A stretch of 26,512 bases of DNA from positions 1 through 26,512 of the forward strand of contig DATGKR010000178.1 of the NCBI GenBank assembly GCA_035294565.1. The letters run 5' to 3'. Positions 13,390 to 20,774 of the stretch are shown here, piece after piece (position 1 is the first letter of the stretch; the number at the start of each line of letters is the position of its first letter). Below the pieces are notes generated by a model. That model ran no database searches, had not been told where the DNA came from, and saw only the letters and a list, made by a program, of their open reading frames with translations. The translations under genes were made by a program, and so were the position numbers. Origin of the DNA: DATGKR01 sp035294565 (lineage in GTDB: Bacteria > Actinomycetota > Acidimicrobiia > Acidimicrobiales > Palsa-688).

Positions 13390-15246
13390 ATGACCGACGC
13401 CGAACCGGGCCCTGACCGAGCGCGCTCGATCTTTGAGACCCTGCGATCCAGCAACCTTTTTGGTAAACCAGCCGACCGGGAGGCTGAGGTCGTAGACCCG
13501 AACGGCAACCCTCGGGACGCCGCCCGAGATGATGATTCACCAACGAACATCTCCCCCGAGCAGACGGGAGCCCGGCCCAACGAAGCGGCGGCCCCCTCCC
13601 CTGGACAGGATGCTGTGGGCGCGTCGGCTGAGCGAACCTCAGACCCTCCTTCTACGGATGGCTCCGATCCTCGCCCTATGGATGGCCAGGGTGCTACCGA
13701 AGCACCAAGCGATGGCCAGGGTGCTACCGAAGCACCGAGCGCCTTGTCTTCCCTCGGTCCGGATGCGGTCGATGAGCAGCCGGCCCAGTCCGGTCCCGAA
13801 CAACGTGACGGTCTAAGCGAAATCAGGCTCGAACAAGCCAGCCGACCGGACCTGCCCGCAGGCGGAGACGTCGGCGAAAGCGCCAGCGCCTCACCCGCTC
13901 CCACGTCCCCCCAGACAGGCAACGCTGGATCGCCACCCTCCGGCGCAACCACCGAAAGTGCCAACGCCGGGCCGCCACCCGCCCCCACGTCTCCCGAAGG
14001 CGCCAACGCCGGGTCGCCACCCCCCGGCGCAACTCCTCATCCAGGCCCGGTAGCGGCGGCCGCATCCGTGGATTCCCACGAGACAGGCGCGCCAGCCCCT
14101 GCCGAGCCCTCTGACCTCGTGTCGGCGCCATCTGAGAAGCTGCCACAAAACCCGCCTGGAAGCAGCTCGGAGACCGCCTCCGAGCCACCAGGCCAAGCGA
14201 GCGACCTCCCGGAGACCCCCGCCTCGGCCCTGGGCGCGCCGAGCGCTGACACCCCGGGCGAAGAGGAGGCGCCGGCAGCCCCGACAAGGCCGGCAGCACA
14301 GCTCGCCGAGGCGCCGGACGCCGCGGCGGACCTGCTCTCGGACCTGAGCAGCGAGGGTCAAACAGAGCGGTCCGCCGGCTCAGCCGAGAGCGCAATGGCC
14401 AGTACAGACGGCGGTTGGGAACACGCCTACCCGCTTACCACCCCCCATCCAGCGGCTCTCGCCCACCCTCTGCCGCGGGTCCTCGCCGTCGCCAACCAGA
14501 AGGGTGGGGTGGGCAAGACGACGACAACGGTGAACCTGGGTGCAGCCCTCGCCGAGCTCGGCTACCGGGTGCTGGTGGTGGACCTCGACCCGCAAGGTAA
14601 CGCGACCACTGGGCTGGGGGTCAACGCTCGCAACCTCGACTCCTCCGTGTACGACGTGATCCTTCATGACGTACCCATCGAAGACGTCATCGAACCAACG
14701 ACGCTGCGCAACCTTTTCGTGGTGCCAGCCACGATCGACCTGGCCGGAGCCGAGATCGAGCTGGTCCCCGTGTTCAGCCGCGAGCTCCGCTTGCGCCGGG
14801 CGCTGGAGCCTGCCGAGCCCGATTTCGACTTCACCCTCGTCGACTGCCCCCCGTCGCTCGGGTTGCTGACCGTGAACGCTCTAGCAGCCGCCGGCGAGGT
14901 GCTGGTGCCAATCCAATGCGAGTACTACGCGCTGGAGGGCCTCGGCCAGCTTCTGCGGAACGTGGGCCTGGTACAGGGGAACCTCAACTCTCGACTCGAT
15001 GTAAGCACCATCGTCCTCACCATGTACGACGCGCGAACCAAGCTCGCCGAGCAGGTCGCCGACGACGTGAGGGACCACTTCGGTGATCGGGTGTGCCGCA
15101 GCGTGGTACCGAGAAGCGTCAGGCTCTCCGAAGCCCCTTCGTTCGGGCAGCCGATAATCACCTTCGATCCGTCGTCTCGGGGTGCCATCGCGTACCGCGA
15201 GCTCGCCAAGGAGGTGAGCGGTGGAGCACCGCCACACGCCGTCTGA
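13390..15246 (+). CDS. parA: Chromosome partitioning ATPase ParA with long disordered N-terminal extension
   Basis: ATPase that binds the nucleoid and moves ParB-parS complexes to separate new origins. From ATG 13390 it has 618 aa, while ParA proteins usually have 260-330. Residues 1 to about 360 are disordered and rich in Pro, Ala, Ser, Glu and Gly, with short repeats. A possible helix RARSIFETLRSSNLFG lies near the start. The ATPase domain follows: deviant Walker A KGGVGKTTTTVN (signature K371, K376), VVDLDPQGNATTG, and the DFTLVDCPPSLG Walker B. An in-frame ATG at 14395 would give a standard 283-aa ParA, though only a weak GAGAG precedes it. Both forms may exist. parB follows and parS precedes. 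Confidence 0.92.
   Translation: MTDAEPGPDRARSIFETLRSSNLFGKPADREAEVVDPNGNPRDAARDDDSPTNISPEQTGARPNEAAAPSPGQDAVGASAERTSDPPSTDGSDPRPMDGQGATEAPSDGQGATEAPSALSSLGPDAVDEQPAQSGPEQRDGLSEIRLEQASRPDLPAGGDVGESASASPAPTSPQTGNAGSPPSGATTESANAGPPPAPTSPEGANAGSPPPGATPHPGPVAAAASVDSHETGAPAPAEPSDLVSAPSEKLPQNPPGSSSETASEPPGQASDLPETPASALGAPSADTPGEEEAPAAPTRPAAQLAEAPDAAADLLSDLSSEGQTERSAGSAESAMASTDGGWEHAYPLTTPHPAALAHPLPRVLAVANQKGGVGKTTTTVNLGAALAELGYRVLVVDLDPQGNATTGLGVNARNLDSSVYDVILHDVPIEDVIEPTTLRNLFVVPATIDLAGAEIELVPVFSRELRLRRALEPAEPDFDFTLVDCPPSLGLLTVNALAAAGEVLVPIQCEYYALEGLGQLLRNVGLVQGNLNSRLDVSTIVLTMYDARTKLAEQVADDVRDHFGDRVCRSVVPRSVRLSEAPSFGQPIITFDPSSRGAIAYRELAKEVSGGAPPHAV
13681..13740 (+). repeat. 30-bp tandem duplication in the parA extension
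   Basis: GATGGCCAGGGTGCTACCGA and the next ten bases occur twice in a row, with one mismatch near the end of the second copy. It encodes two copies of D-G-Q-G-A-T-E-A-P-S. The near identity suggests a recent duplication within the disordered region. Confidence 0.9.
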
Positions 15247-15307
15247 CAACCACCACCCCACGGCGACACGACCCCCCCACACGCCGCCTGACAACCACCA
15301 TCCGACG
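15232..15307. repeat. 45-bp-period duplication across the parA stop codon
   Basis: CCACACGCCGTCTGACAACC at 15232 recurs as CCACACGCCGCCTGACAACC at 15277, with about 28 of 31 bases matching over the best part. The first copy contains the parA stop codon. The 141-bp gap to parB holds this repeat and the parB ribosome site and nothing else visible. Confidence 0.7.
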
Positions 15308-15387
15308 CGGTCGCCGCATACCTGCCCGGCCGAGGGTCCCCGTCGCCGGCAAGCCGACGCCGCCACCAGTTCGAAAGGAGGTCGCCG

Positions 15388-16281
15388 ATGGTCCGCCGAA
15401 GCGGTCTAGGCAAGGGACTCGGGTCGCTCATCCCCACCGAAGTGATGGGCGACCGCAGCTCGGCGCTACTGGAAATACCCGTCACCGCGATCAGGGCCAA
15501 CCCCCACCAGCCGAGGGCGACCTTCGACGAGGAGAGCCTGGCGTCGCTGACCGCGTCCATCCGCGAGGTCGGCGTCTTGCAGCCGGTGCTGGTCAGGGAG
15601 GTGGACGAGGGTTCCTACGAGCTGGTGGCCGGCGAGCGGCGCTGGCGGGCGGCGAGGCGTGCAGGCCTGCCGACGGTGCCGGCGATCGTCCGCGCCGTTT
15701 CCGACATGGGCCAGGTAGAGCAGGCTCTGATCGAAAATCTCCACCGCCAAGACCTCAACCCTCTCGAAGAGGCGAGCGCCTATCAGCAGCTGATCGAGGA
15801 TTTCGGCCTGACCCACGAGCAGCTCTCGGCGAGGGTTGGCAGGAGCCGCACGGCGATCACCAACACGCTGCGCCTGTTCCAGTTGCCGCCAGCGGTGCAG
15901 AAGATGCTGCGCGACGGCCAGCTCACCGCCGGGCACGCGAGAGCGCTCCTCGGCACTCCCGACCGCGCCTTTCAGGAGTCGCTGGCCCGGCGCGCGGTGG
16001 CCGAGCAGTTGTCGGTGCGCGCCGTGGAGGACGCTGTCCGTGCCCGTAATGAGCTGGGCGGGGAGCAGCCCTCCAAGCCGGCGAGGACGAGGCTACGTCC
16101 GCCCGGCATCCTGGAGTTGGAAGAGTTGCTGTCGGCCCACCTCGACACCCGGGTCAAAGTTCAGCTGGGTGCCAAGAAGGGTCGCGTGACCATCGACTTC
16201 GGCTCCCTTGAAGATCTCGAACGCATATACCGGGCCATGACCGAGCCTCCCGGAGCGGAGGATCCCTCTACCCGAACCTGA
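15388..16281 (+). CDS. parB: Chromosome partitioning protein ParB
   Basis: CTP-dependent DNA clamp that loads at parS and spreads, forming the segregation complex moved by ParA. Length is 297 aa. The N-terminus has the ParA-contacting motif GLGKGLGSLIP. The CTPase/ParB-N domain contains NPHQPR and GERRWRA (82-88), then ENLHRQDLNPLEEA (116-129). A helix-turn-helix region follows (about 141-165) with VGRSRTAITNTLRL, then a linker and a C-terminal dimerisation domain. A strong AAAGGAGG seven nucleotides before the ATG fixes the start. It follows parA in the same direction and converges on trxA. Confidence 0.97.
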   Translation: MVRRSGLGKGLGSLIPTEVMGDRSSALLEIPVTAIRANPHQPRATFDEESLASLTASIREVGVLQPVLVREVDEGSYELVAGERRWRAARRAGLPTVPAIVRAVSDMGQVEQALIENLHRQDLNPLEEASAYQQLIEDFGLTHEQLSARVGRSRTAITNTLRLFQLPPAVQKMLRDGQLTAGHARALLGTPDRAFQESLARRAVAEQLSVRAVEDAVRARNELGGEQPSKPARTRLRPPGILELEELLSAHLDTRVKVQLGAKKGRVTIDFGSLEDLERIYRAMTEPPGAEDPSTRT

Positions 16282-16302
16282 GGAACGGCCCTTCTCAACG
16301 TC

Positions 16303-16331
16303 ATCCACAGTCTGTGACTAAGCCTGTGGAT
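16303..16331. other. Inverted repeat of DnaA-box-like half sites between parB and trxA
   Basis: ATCCACAG (16303-16310) and CTGTGGAT (16324-16331) are perfect inverted copies separated by 13 nt. Extended to nine bases they read TCATCCACA and, on the other strand, AAATCCACA, one and two mismatches from TTATCCACA. In this convergent gap an ordinary terminator hairpin is also possible, although the stem is short and the loop long. Confidence 0.45.
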
Positions 16332-16345
16332 TTATCCGCGGGGGC

Positions 16346-16663
16346 TCAGAGGTAGGGCTGGATCTCCTGAAGCAGCTGATTCTTGCCCTTGGCGCCGACG
16401 ATCCGCAGCTGAGGCTCGCCGTCTTTGAACAAAACCATCGTCGGAATGCTCAGGATCTCGAAGCGGCGGGCGAGGTCGAGGTTGTCGTCCACGTTGATCT
16501 TGGCGACGGTCAGCTTCCCGGCGTTCTCAGCCGCGATCTCCTCCAGGATCGGGGCGAGCATCTTGCACGGGCCGCACCATTCGGCCCAGAAGTCGACCAG
16601 GACCGGCTCGGCAGCCGCCTTGATCTCTTCGTCGAAAGTTGAGTCTGTGAGGGTCAGGGCCAC
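16346..16663 (-). CDS. trxA: Thioredoxin
   Basis: Small cytoplasmic disulfide reductase that passes electrons from thioredoxin reductase to ribonucleotide reductase, peroxidases and other targets. Length is 105 aa, normal for thioredoxin. The active site is W29-C30-G-P-C33 within VDFWAEWCGPCKML, and the conserved cis-Pro lies in SIPTMVLFKDG. The frame is open 78 nt further upstream, but GTG 16663 gives the family length and has AAAGG about 10 nt before it. It lies downstream of trxB in the same direction with a 114-bp gap, and converges on parB. This trxB-trxA pair next to parB is conserved in Actinobacteria. Confidence 0.96.
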   Translation of the reverse strand: MALTLTDSTFDEEIKAAAEPVLVDFWAEWCGPCKMLAPILEEIAAENAGKLTVAKINVDDNLDLARRFEILSIPTMVLFKDGEPQLRIVGAKGKNQLLQEIQPYL

Positions 16664-16758
16664 GTCGATCTTGCCTTTCGTCGCTCGCGCGTGCGCGTGT
16701 CTACCCAGCGAACAACCCCGGTCCGCGCCGCTCCATTCCATCCGGCGGCGAACCCGGA

Positions 16759-16764
16759 TATAAT
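16759..16764 (+). promoter_or_regulatory. Consensus TATAAT directed rightward, antisense to trxB
   Basis: A perfect TATAAT lies in the trxB-trxA gap, reading away from trxA and into the 3' end of trxB. The hexamer 17 bp upstream (TTCCAT) is only a weak -35. It stands out in such GC-rich DNA. The inverted pair ACAACT/AGTTGT at 16771-16789, overlapping the trxB stop, might instead mark a weak trxB terminator. Confidence 0.3.
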
Positions 16765-16777
16765 GGCATTACAACTG

Positions 16778-17743
16778 TCAGTTAGTTGTCGCCTCGAGCC
16801 AGCGTTCAGCGTCGATCGCCGCCATGCACCCCGTGCCCGCCGCCGTTACAGCCTGGCGGTAGGTGTGGTCGGCGACGTCGCCGGCGGCGAACACCCCCGA
16901 GACGTTGGTCGCCGTGGAGCCGGGAGCAGTGACGAGGTAGCCGTTGTCGTCCATGTCGAGCTGGCCGCGGAACACGTCGGTGTTGGGAACGTGGCCGATG
17001 GCTACGAAGACCCCCGAGACTGCGAGGAACGACTCCTCGCCGGTCACGACGTTGCGCAGGTGGAGGCCCTCCACCTTGTCGCTGCCGGCTATGTCGGTGA
17101 CCACGCTGTCCCACACGAAGCGGATCTTGGGGTTCTTGAACGCCCGATCCTGCATGATCTTGCTGGCGCGTAGCTCCTTGCGACGGTGGACGACCGTCAC
17201 TGTCTCGCCGAATTTGGTCAAAAAGATGGCCTCTTCCAGGGCCGAGTCGCCGCCTCCGATGACCGCTATGTGCTGGCCGCGGAAAAAGAACCCGTCGCAA
17301 GTCGCGCAGGTCGACACCCCTCGGCTCAGGAGCCGCTCTTCGGCCGGCAAGCCCAGCATGAGGCTACGGGCGCCGGTGGCGACGATCACCGCCTTCGCCT
17401 GGTGGAGCACCGTCTCGCCGCTGGCCGGATCTGGCGCCCAGAGGCGGAAGGGCCGGGAGGAGAAATCGACCTTCTCAACCTTCGTGGTCAGGTATTCCGC
17501 TCCGAAGCGGGACGCCTGGTCTCGCATGTTCGTCATCAGCTGCGGACCCGCCTGGCTTTCCACGAAGCCGGGGAAGTTCTCGATATCCGAGGTGAGCATG
17601 AGCTGACCGCCGGGCTGGTCGCTCGTCGAGGAAGGCTGCCCTTCTATGACCAGTGGCCGAAGGTTGGCTCTCGCCGCGTAGATGGCCGCCGTGAGGCCAG
17701 CCGGGCCCGATCCGACGATGATCACGTCTCTGGTGTCGCTCAC
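16778..17743 (-). CDS. trxB: Thioredoxin reductase (NADPH)
   Basis: FAD enzyme that reduces thioredoxin with NADPH. Length is 321 aa from GTG 17743. The FAD-binding GSGPAG is near the N-terminus. The redox pair is C146-A-T-C149 in STCATCDGFFF, followed by the NADPH-binding VIGGGDSALEEA and the later HRR motif (VVHRRKELRAS). The C-terminal FAD motif is GVFAAGDVADHTYRQAVTAAGTG. A TTG 6 bp upstream is possible, but GGAAGGAG lies 6 nt before the GTG and directly touches the TTG, so the GTG is preferred. It follows the small membrane gene at 17792 by 48 bp and precedes trxA. Confidence 0.96.
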   Translation of the reverse strand: MSDTRDVIIVGSGPAGLTAAIYAARANLRPLVIEGQPSSTSDQPGGQLMLTSDIENFPGFVESQAGPQLMTNMRDQASRFGAEYLTTKVEKVDFSSRPFRLWAPDPASGETVLHQAKAVIVATGARSLMLGLPAEERLLSRGVSTCATCDGFFFRGQHIAVIGGGDSALEEAIFLTKFGETVTVVHRRKELRASKIMQDRAFKNPKIRFVWDSVVTDIAGSDKVEGLHLRNVVTGEESFLAVSGVFVAIGHVPNTDVFRGQLDMDDNGYLVTAPGSTATNVSGVFAAGDVADHTYRQAVTAAGTGCMAAIDAERWLEATTN

Positions 17744-17791
17744 AACCAACTCCTTCCAGACCGCCGGCGGCAGTCGTACTGCGCCGGCCTT

Positions 17792-18130
17792 TCAGGCAGC
17801 CCGAGGGCGGCGCTTCCTCCAGCAGAACAACCCGGCGAGGAGGAATATTGCCGATCCGCCGGCGTAGACGACCCAGACGCGCCTGCCCACCGGGTGGAAA
17901 GGCAGGTAGACGTCGCAGATCCGCACCACCGCTATGACGACGCAGAACGCCAGGGCCGCCGCGACGGCTCCGAGGAACAGCCCGTAGACAACGGCACGGG
18001 CGACCTGGACGATCGGGTCGGTCGTCTTGTTCCTTACGGCACCGACGGCCGTTTCTATTCGCTCGGCGACCAGCGCCGGCCAGTCCGGCGAGCCCCCGGG
18101 CGGGGCCGGTGGCGGGGAGATGGCGGCCAT
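17792..18130 (-). CDS. Small two-helix membrane protein of unknown function
   Basis: A 112-aa protein that I do not recognise. A Pro-rich N-terminus is followed by a charged amphipathic stretch (ERIETAVGAVRNKTTD). Two strong membrane helices lie at about 44-70 and 86-103, separated by a short loop containing DVYLPFHPVGRR, and a basic tail ends in WRKRRPRAA. The ATG start lies 8 nt after a TAGTCT box, so it appears leaderless. It is the first gene of a probable transcript with trxB and trxA. In M. tuberculosis this position is held by sigM and its anti-sigma factor, but no resemblance to either is seen. Holin-like or membrane-adaptor roles are guesses only. Confidence 0.75.
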   Translation of the reverse strand: MAAISPPPAPPGGSPDWPALVAERIETAVGAVRNKTTDPIVQVARAVVYGLFLGAVAAALAFCVVIAVVRICDVYLPFHPVGRRVWVVYAGGSAIFLLAGLFCWRKRRPRAA

Positions 18131-18138
18131 GGCCGGAG

Positions 18139-18144
18139 AGACTA
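18139..18144 (-). promoter_or_regulatory. -10 box of the 17792-18130 gene, leaderless type
   Basis: Minus-strand TAGTCT (TANNNT), 8 nt before the ATG at 18130. No Shine-Dalgarno is present. It forms a divergent pair with the box at 18278, the 29-bp repeats lying between them. Confidence 0.5.
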
Positions 18145-18183
18145 CCCGTCGCGCCGTTCGGCCGTTTCGTCCGCCGGCAGAGG

Positions 18184-18270
18184 GCGCCGGCAGAAGGGAG
18201 CCGGGGGCAGGCGCGCCGGCAGAGGGGAATCGGGGGCGGGCGCGCCGGCAGAGGGGAGTCGGGGGCGGGC
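18184..18270. repeat. Three 29-bp tandem repeats between divergent promoters
   Basis: Units begin at 18184, 18213 and 18242 with GCGCCGGCAGA(A/G)GGGA and end with GGGGGC(A/G)GG. A partial unit precedes them and another follows. There are no spacers, so this is not a CRISPR array. The block fills the space between the leftward box at 18139-18144 and the rightward box at 18278-18283, where a regulator could bind both promoters. Confidence 0.85.
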
Positions 18271-18277
18271 GCGGCGA

Positions 18278-18283
18278 TAGAGT
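18278..18283 (+). promoter_or_regulatory. -10 box of the 18291-18815 gene, leaderless type
   Basis: TAGAGT, followed by 7 nt and the ATG at 18291. It is the same hexamer as the crgA box. The consistent spacing supports both the promoter and the chosen start. Confidence 0.55.
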
Positions 18284-18290
18284 CCCGGCG

Positions 18291-18815
18291 ATGCGCCTGG
18301 CGTGGGGTCTGTTCGCTGGCGCCGCCGTCGCCGCCGCGGCGGCGGTGGTGCTGGGCGACTATCCGCTGACCGGTGCGGTGGTCTGGACTGCGGCGGTGTT
18401 GATACCCGGTCTCGTCGCCCTGGCGGCGGGATGGGTGGCGGGTGGGTGGAGGAGGCCGGCGGTCTGGCTCGCTTGCGCTGCCTTGTCGGGCGGCTCGATG
18501 GCCTGGGGTTTTCGGATCGCCACCGGCTGGGGTCTCGACCCCACGCCGCTCTTCGCCTGGGCCGCCCTGGCCCTGGCAGTGGTGTGGCCGGCCGCCGCTG
18601 GCTTCACAGCAGCGGCGGCACCCCGCCAGCCCGGCGGGCCCGCCCCCGTCTCCGCCGCAGCCCAGCCCACCCCCGCCGCAGCCCAGCGCGCGACGAGCCC
18701 GCCTACCGACTCGCCCCCCACGACCCAGCCCGCCAGCCCGGCAGGGCTGATCCCCGAAACCCCGGGGCCGGGAACCGAGCGGGCCGTCAACGAACGGCCA
18801 GCTCAGCGACCTTGA
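18291..18815 (+). CDS. Four-helix membrane protein with Pro/Ala-rich tail, unknown function
   Basis: A 174-aa protein that I do not recognise. Residues 1-110 form about four hydrophobic helices separated by very short loops (AGAAVAAAAAVVLGDY; VVWTAAVLIPGLVALAAGW; a third around AVWLACAALSGGSMAW; and FAWAALALAVVWPAAAGF). The last 60 residues are disordered, rich in Pro, Ala and Thr. The start is supported by a TAGAGT box 7 nt upstream; the frame is open further upstream through the repeat block, which is unlikely to be coding. Its 3' end overlaps the converging kinase gene by 29 bp. Hydrophobic GC-rich frames can be spurious, so the promoter is the main support. Confidence 0.62.
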   Translation: MRLAWGLFAGAAVAAAAAVVLGDYPLTGAVVWTAAVLIPGLVALAAGWVAGGWRRPAVWLACAALSGGSMAWGFRIATGWGLDPTPLFAWAALALAVVWPAAAGFTAAAAPRQPGGPAPVSAAAQPTPAAAQRATSPPTDSPPTTQPASPAGLIPETPGPGTERAVNERPAQRP

Positions 18816-20700
18816 TCGTGTCCGCCGGCCCGAGGTTGGTGATCCACAGCAGCACGTAGCGCCCGTGGCGGCCGGCGAGGGAGAAGGTGGCGTCCCCGTC
18901 GATGCCCGACTTGGAGTCGGTGGGGGTCCCCCAGGCGGTTACCGGCTGGCCGCTCGGGACGGGCGTGGCCGACACGTAGGTGGACGCCGCCCAGCCGACG
19001 GTTGGAGAGGTGACCGAAAGCGTGTGGACAGTCGCTGGGGAGGCCAGCTCGATGGCCAGGCCCAAACCGGGGTAGAGGTTCCCGAAGGTCGGATTGGCGT
19101 ACACATCGGACTGCCAGTAGGTGGCCGGGTTGCCGTCGAAGGTGTAGCGGGTGTCCTGGGGGTTGTCCGGGCTGCGGTCGTCAACCATGAAGACGCTTAC
19201 CGACTCGATGGCCACCTTCGGTCCGCTGGCTGTCGCAGGCTCGGTCGGGGCGGGGGTATGGCGGCGATTGGCACCACCGCCGACGAGCAGGCCCGCCGCG
19301 ACGATCGCCCCGACAACAACCAGCGCCGCGACAACCACCGCCGCCCGCCTCTCCGCCCGGCGGTGGCGGCGGGCAGAGGAGGGCGGCGCCGGAGCAGGTG
19401 GCGGGGCGAAGGGAGGGACCGGGGTGGGCGGAGACGGTGCCCACGCAGCCGTGGGGGAGTCGAGAGCGCCGGGCAGAACGAGCTCGTCGGTGGTCGGCCC
19501 CTCGGCGATGCCGCCTCGCCGGATGGGGCTCGTCGGATCGCCCGGGGACCCGAATCTGGCCACGGCCGGCGGGGGAGGCGGCTGGGGAACCACCCGCCAG
19601 GCGCCGGGGGTAGAGCGCCCAACGGGTCCAGCACCCCCGGCCCCAGACCCAAGCGACCCGGCCCCAGACCCAAGCGACCCGGCCCCAACCGACCCAGCCC
19701 CAAGCGACCCAGACCCAGACGGGGCACGGGCACCCTCCGAAACGGAAGGTCCACCGTTGCGCCCCGGACGTCGGCCATCGGGAGCGGAGCCGCGACCCCA
19801 AACCGGCGGGGCTTCGAGAGCGCCCGGGGGGGCGAGCGAGCCGATGCCGTCGAGCCGCCGGCGCAGCTCGGCGGCCGACTGGATCCTCCGGGCGGGGTTC
19901 TTGGCGAGCAGGTCGGTGACGACCCGGTCGAGACCGCTCGGCACTCCCCGCACGGAGGAAGACGGCTTCGGGGGCTTTTCGTTGAGGTGGGCCAGGGCGG
20001 TGGCCATGTCGGTATCCCCGACGAAGGGGGGCACCCCGACCAGCATTTCGTATAGCACCACGCCCAGGGAGTAGAGATCGGCCCGGGCGTCGGGGTCCTG
20101 GCCTTTGATCTGCTCGGGGCTCAGGTACTTGGGGGTGCCCAGCACCATCCCGGTGCGGGTCAGGTCGTGGCCCGACGCCATGCCTGCCTTGGCGATGCCG
20201 AAGTCGGTCACCTTGACCCGCAGGCCGCCCGACTCGTCCTCGACGAGCAGGACGTTCGCCGGCTTGATGTCCCGGTGGACCAGCCCCGACTGGTGGGCGT
20301 AGGAGAGGGCGTCGGCCACCTGCCGGCCGATCGCCACCGCCTCCCAGGGGTCGAGGCGTCCCCGCTCGTCGAGCACCCTGCGCAGGTCCCGGCCCCTGAC
20401 GAGCTCCATGACGATGAAGGCGGTTCCCTCGTCGAGACCCGTGTCGAAGGTGGCGACTATCCCCGGATGGGCGAGGCGCGCCGCGGTGATCGCCTCCCTG
20501 CGGAAGCGTTCCAAGAACACCCCGTCCTCGGCGAGGTGGGGCTGGAGGATCTTTACCGCGACGGGCCGCGTGAGGATCTCGTCGTGGCCCTCCCACACCT
20601 CGGCCATGCCGCCCCTGGCGATCGGCGCCATGAGCCGGTAGCGGCCAGCCAGGGTGCGCCCCAGGAGCGGCTGCTGGCTCTGGCGGTCGAATCCGGGCAC
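18787..20700 (-). CDS. Membrane serine/threonine kinase with discoidin-like extracellular domain
   Basis: Transmembrane Ser/Thr kinase, 637 aa. The kinase domain (about 21-285) has the ARGGMAEVW loop, K50 in VAVK, E69, H142-R-D144 with K146, D166-F-G168 and the activation loop DLTRTGMVLGTPKYLSPEQ, so it should be active. A disordered Gly/Ser then Pro-rich linker (about 295-445) leads to one helix (about 453-476). The extracellular domain (497-637) has PDNPQDTRYTFDGNPATYWQ and GLGLAIELASPATVHTLSV, like discoidin or carbohydrate-binding folds. The C-terminus of the M. tuberculosis MurJ fusion Rv3910 has this same design, but its kinase is inactive; here no MurJ part is attached. The start is GTG 20700, 9 nt after TAGCCT. 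Confidence 0.93.
   Translation of the reverse strand: MPGFDRQSQQPLLGRTLAGRYRLMAPIARGGMAEVWEGHDEILTRPVAVKILQPHLAEDGVFLERFRREAITAARLAHPGIVATFDTGLDEGTAFIVMELVRGRDLRRVLDERGRLDPWEAVAIGRQVADALSYAHQSGLVHRDIKPANVLLVEDESGGLRVKVTDFGIAKAGMASGHDLTRTGMVLGTPKYLSPEQIKGQDPDARADLYSLGVVLYEMLVGVPPFVGDTDMATALAHLNEKPPKPSSSVRGVPSGLDRVVTDLLAKNPARRIQSAAELRRRLDGIGSLAPPGALEAPPVWGRGSAPDGRRPGRNGGPSVSEGARAPSGSGSLGAGSVGAGSLGSGAGSLGSGAGGAGPVGRSTPGAWRVVPQPPPPPAVARFGSPGDPTSPIRRGGIAEGPTTDELVLPGALDSPTAAWAPSPPTPVPPFAPPPAPAPPSSARRHRRAERRAAVVVAALVVVGAIVAAGLLVGGGANRRHTPAPTEPATASGPKVAIESVSVFMVDDRSPDNPQDTRYTFDGNPATYWQSDVYANPTFGNLYPGLGLAIELASPATVHTLSVTSPTVGWAASTYVSATPVPSGQPVTAWGTPTDSKSGIDGDATFSLAGRHGRYVLLWITNLGPADTIKVAELAVR
19637..19735 (-). 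repeat. 21-bp in-frame repeats in the kinase linker
   Basis: Units of CCGGCCCCAGACCCAAGCGAC begin at 19637, 19658 and 19679 and decay further right. The period of 21 bp equals seven codons and encodes GSLGSGA/GSLGAGS-type repeats on the minus strand (about residues 330-357). It is a flexible spacer between the kinase domain and the membrane. Confidence 0.8.
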
Positions 20701-20709
20701 GACGGGACA

Positions 20710-20715
20710 AGGCTA
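20710..20715 (-). promoter_or_regulatory. -10 box of the kinase gene, leaderless type
   Basis: Minus-strand TAGCCT (TANNNT), 9 nt before GTG 20700. It suggests the kinase gene has its own promoter, separate from the degV gene ending at 20775. Confidence 0.5.
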
Positions 20716-20774
20716 CCCGTCGCCCGCCGGCGCACTCTGTCAGCCGACGAGAATTCGCCGACCCGGCCGGACTC

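Noticed and set aside
18184..18270. CRISPR array suspicion for the 29-bp repeats (and the 24-bp repeats at 25025-25158)
   Set aside because: Repeats are directly adjacent with no spacers, and no cas genes are present.
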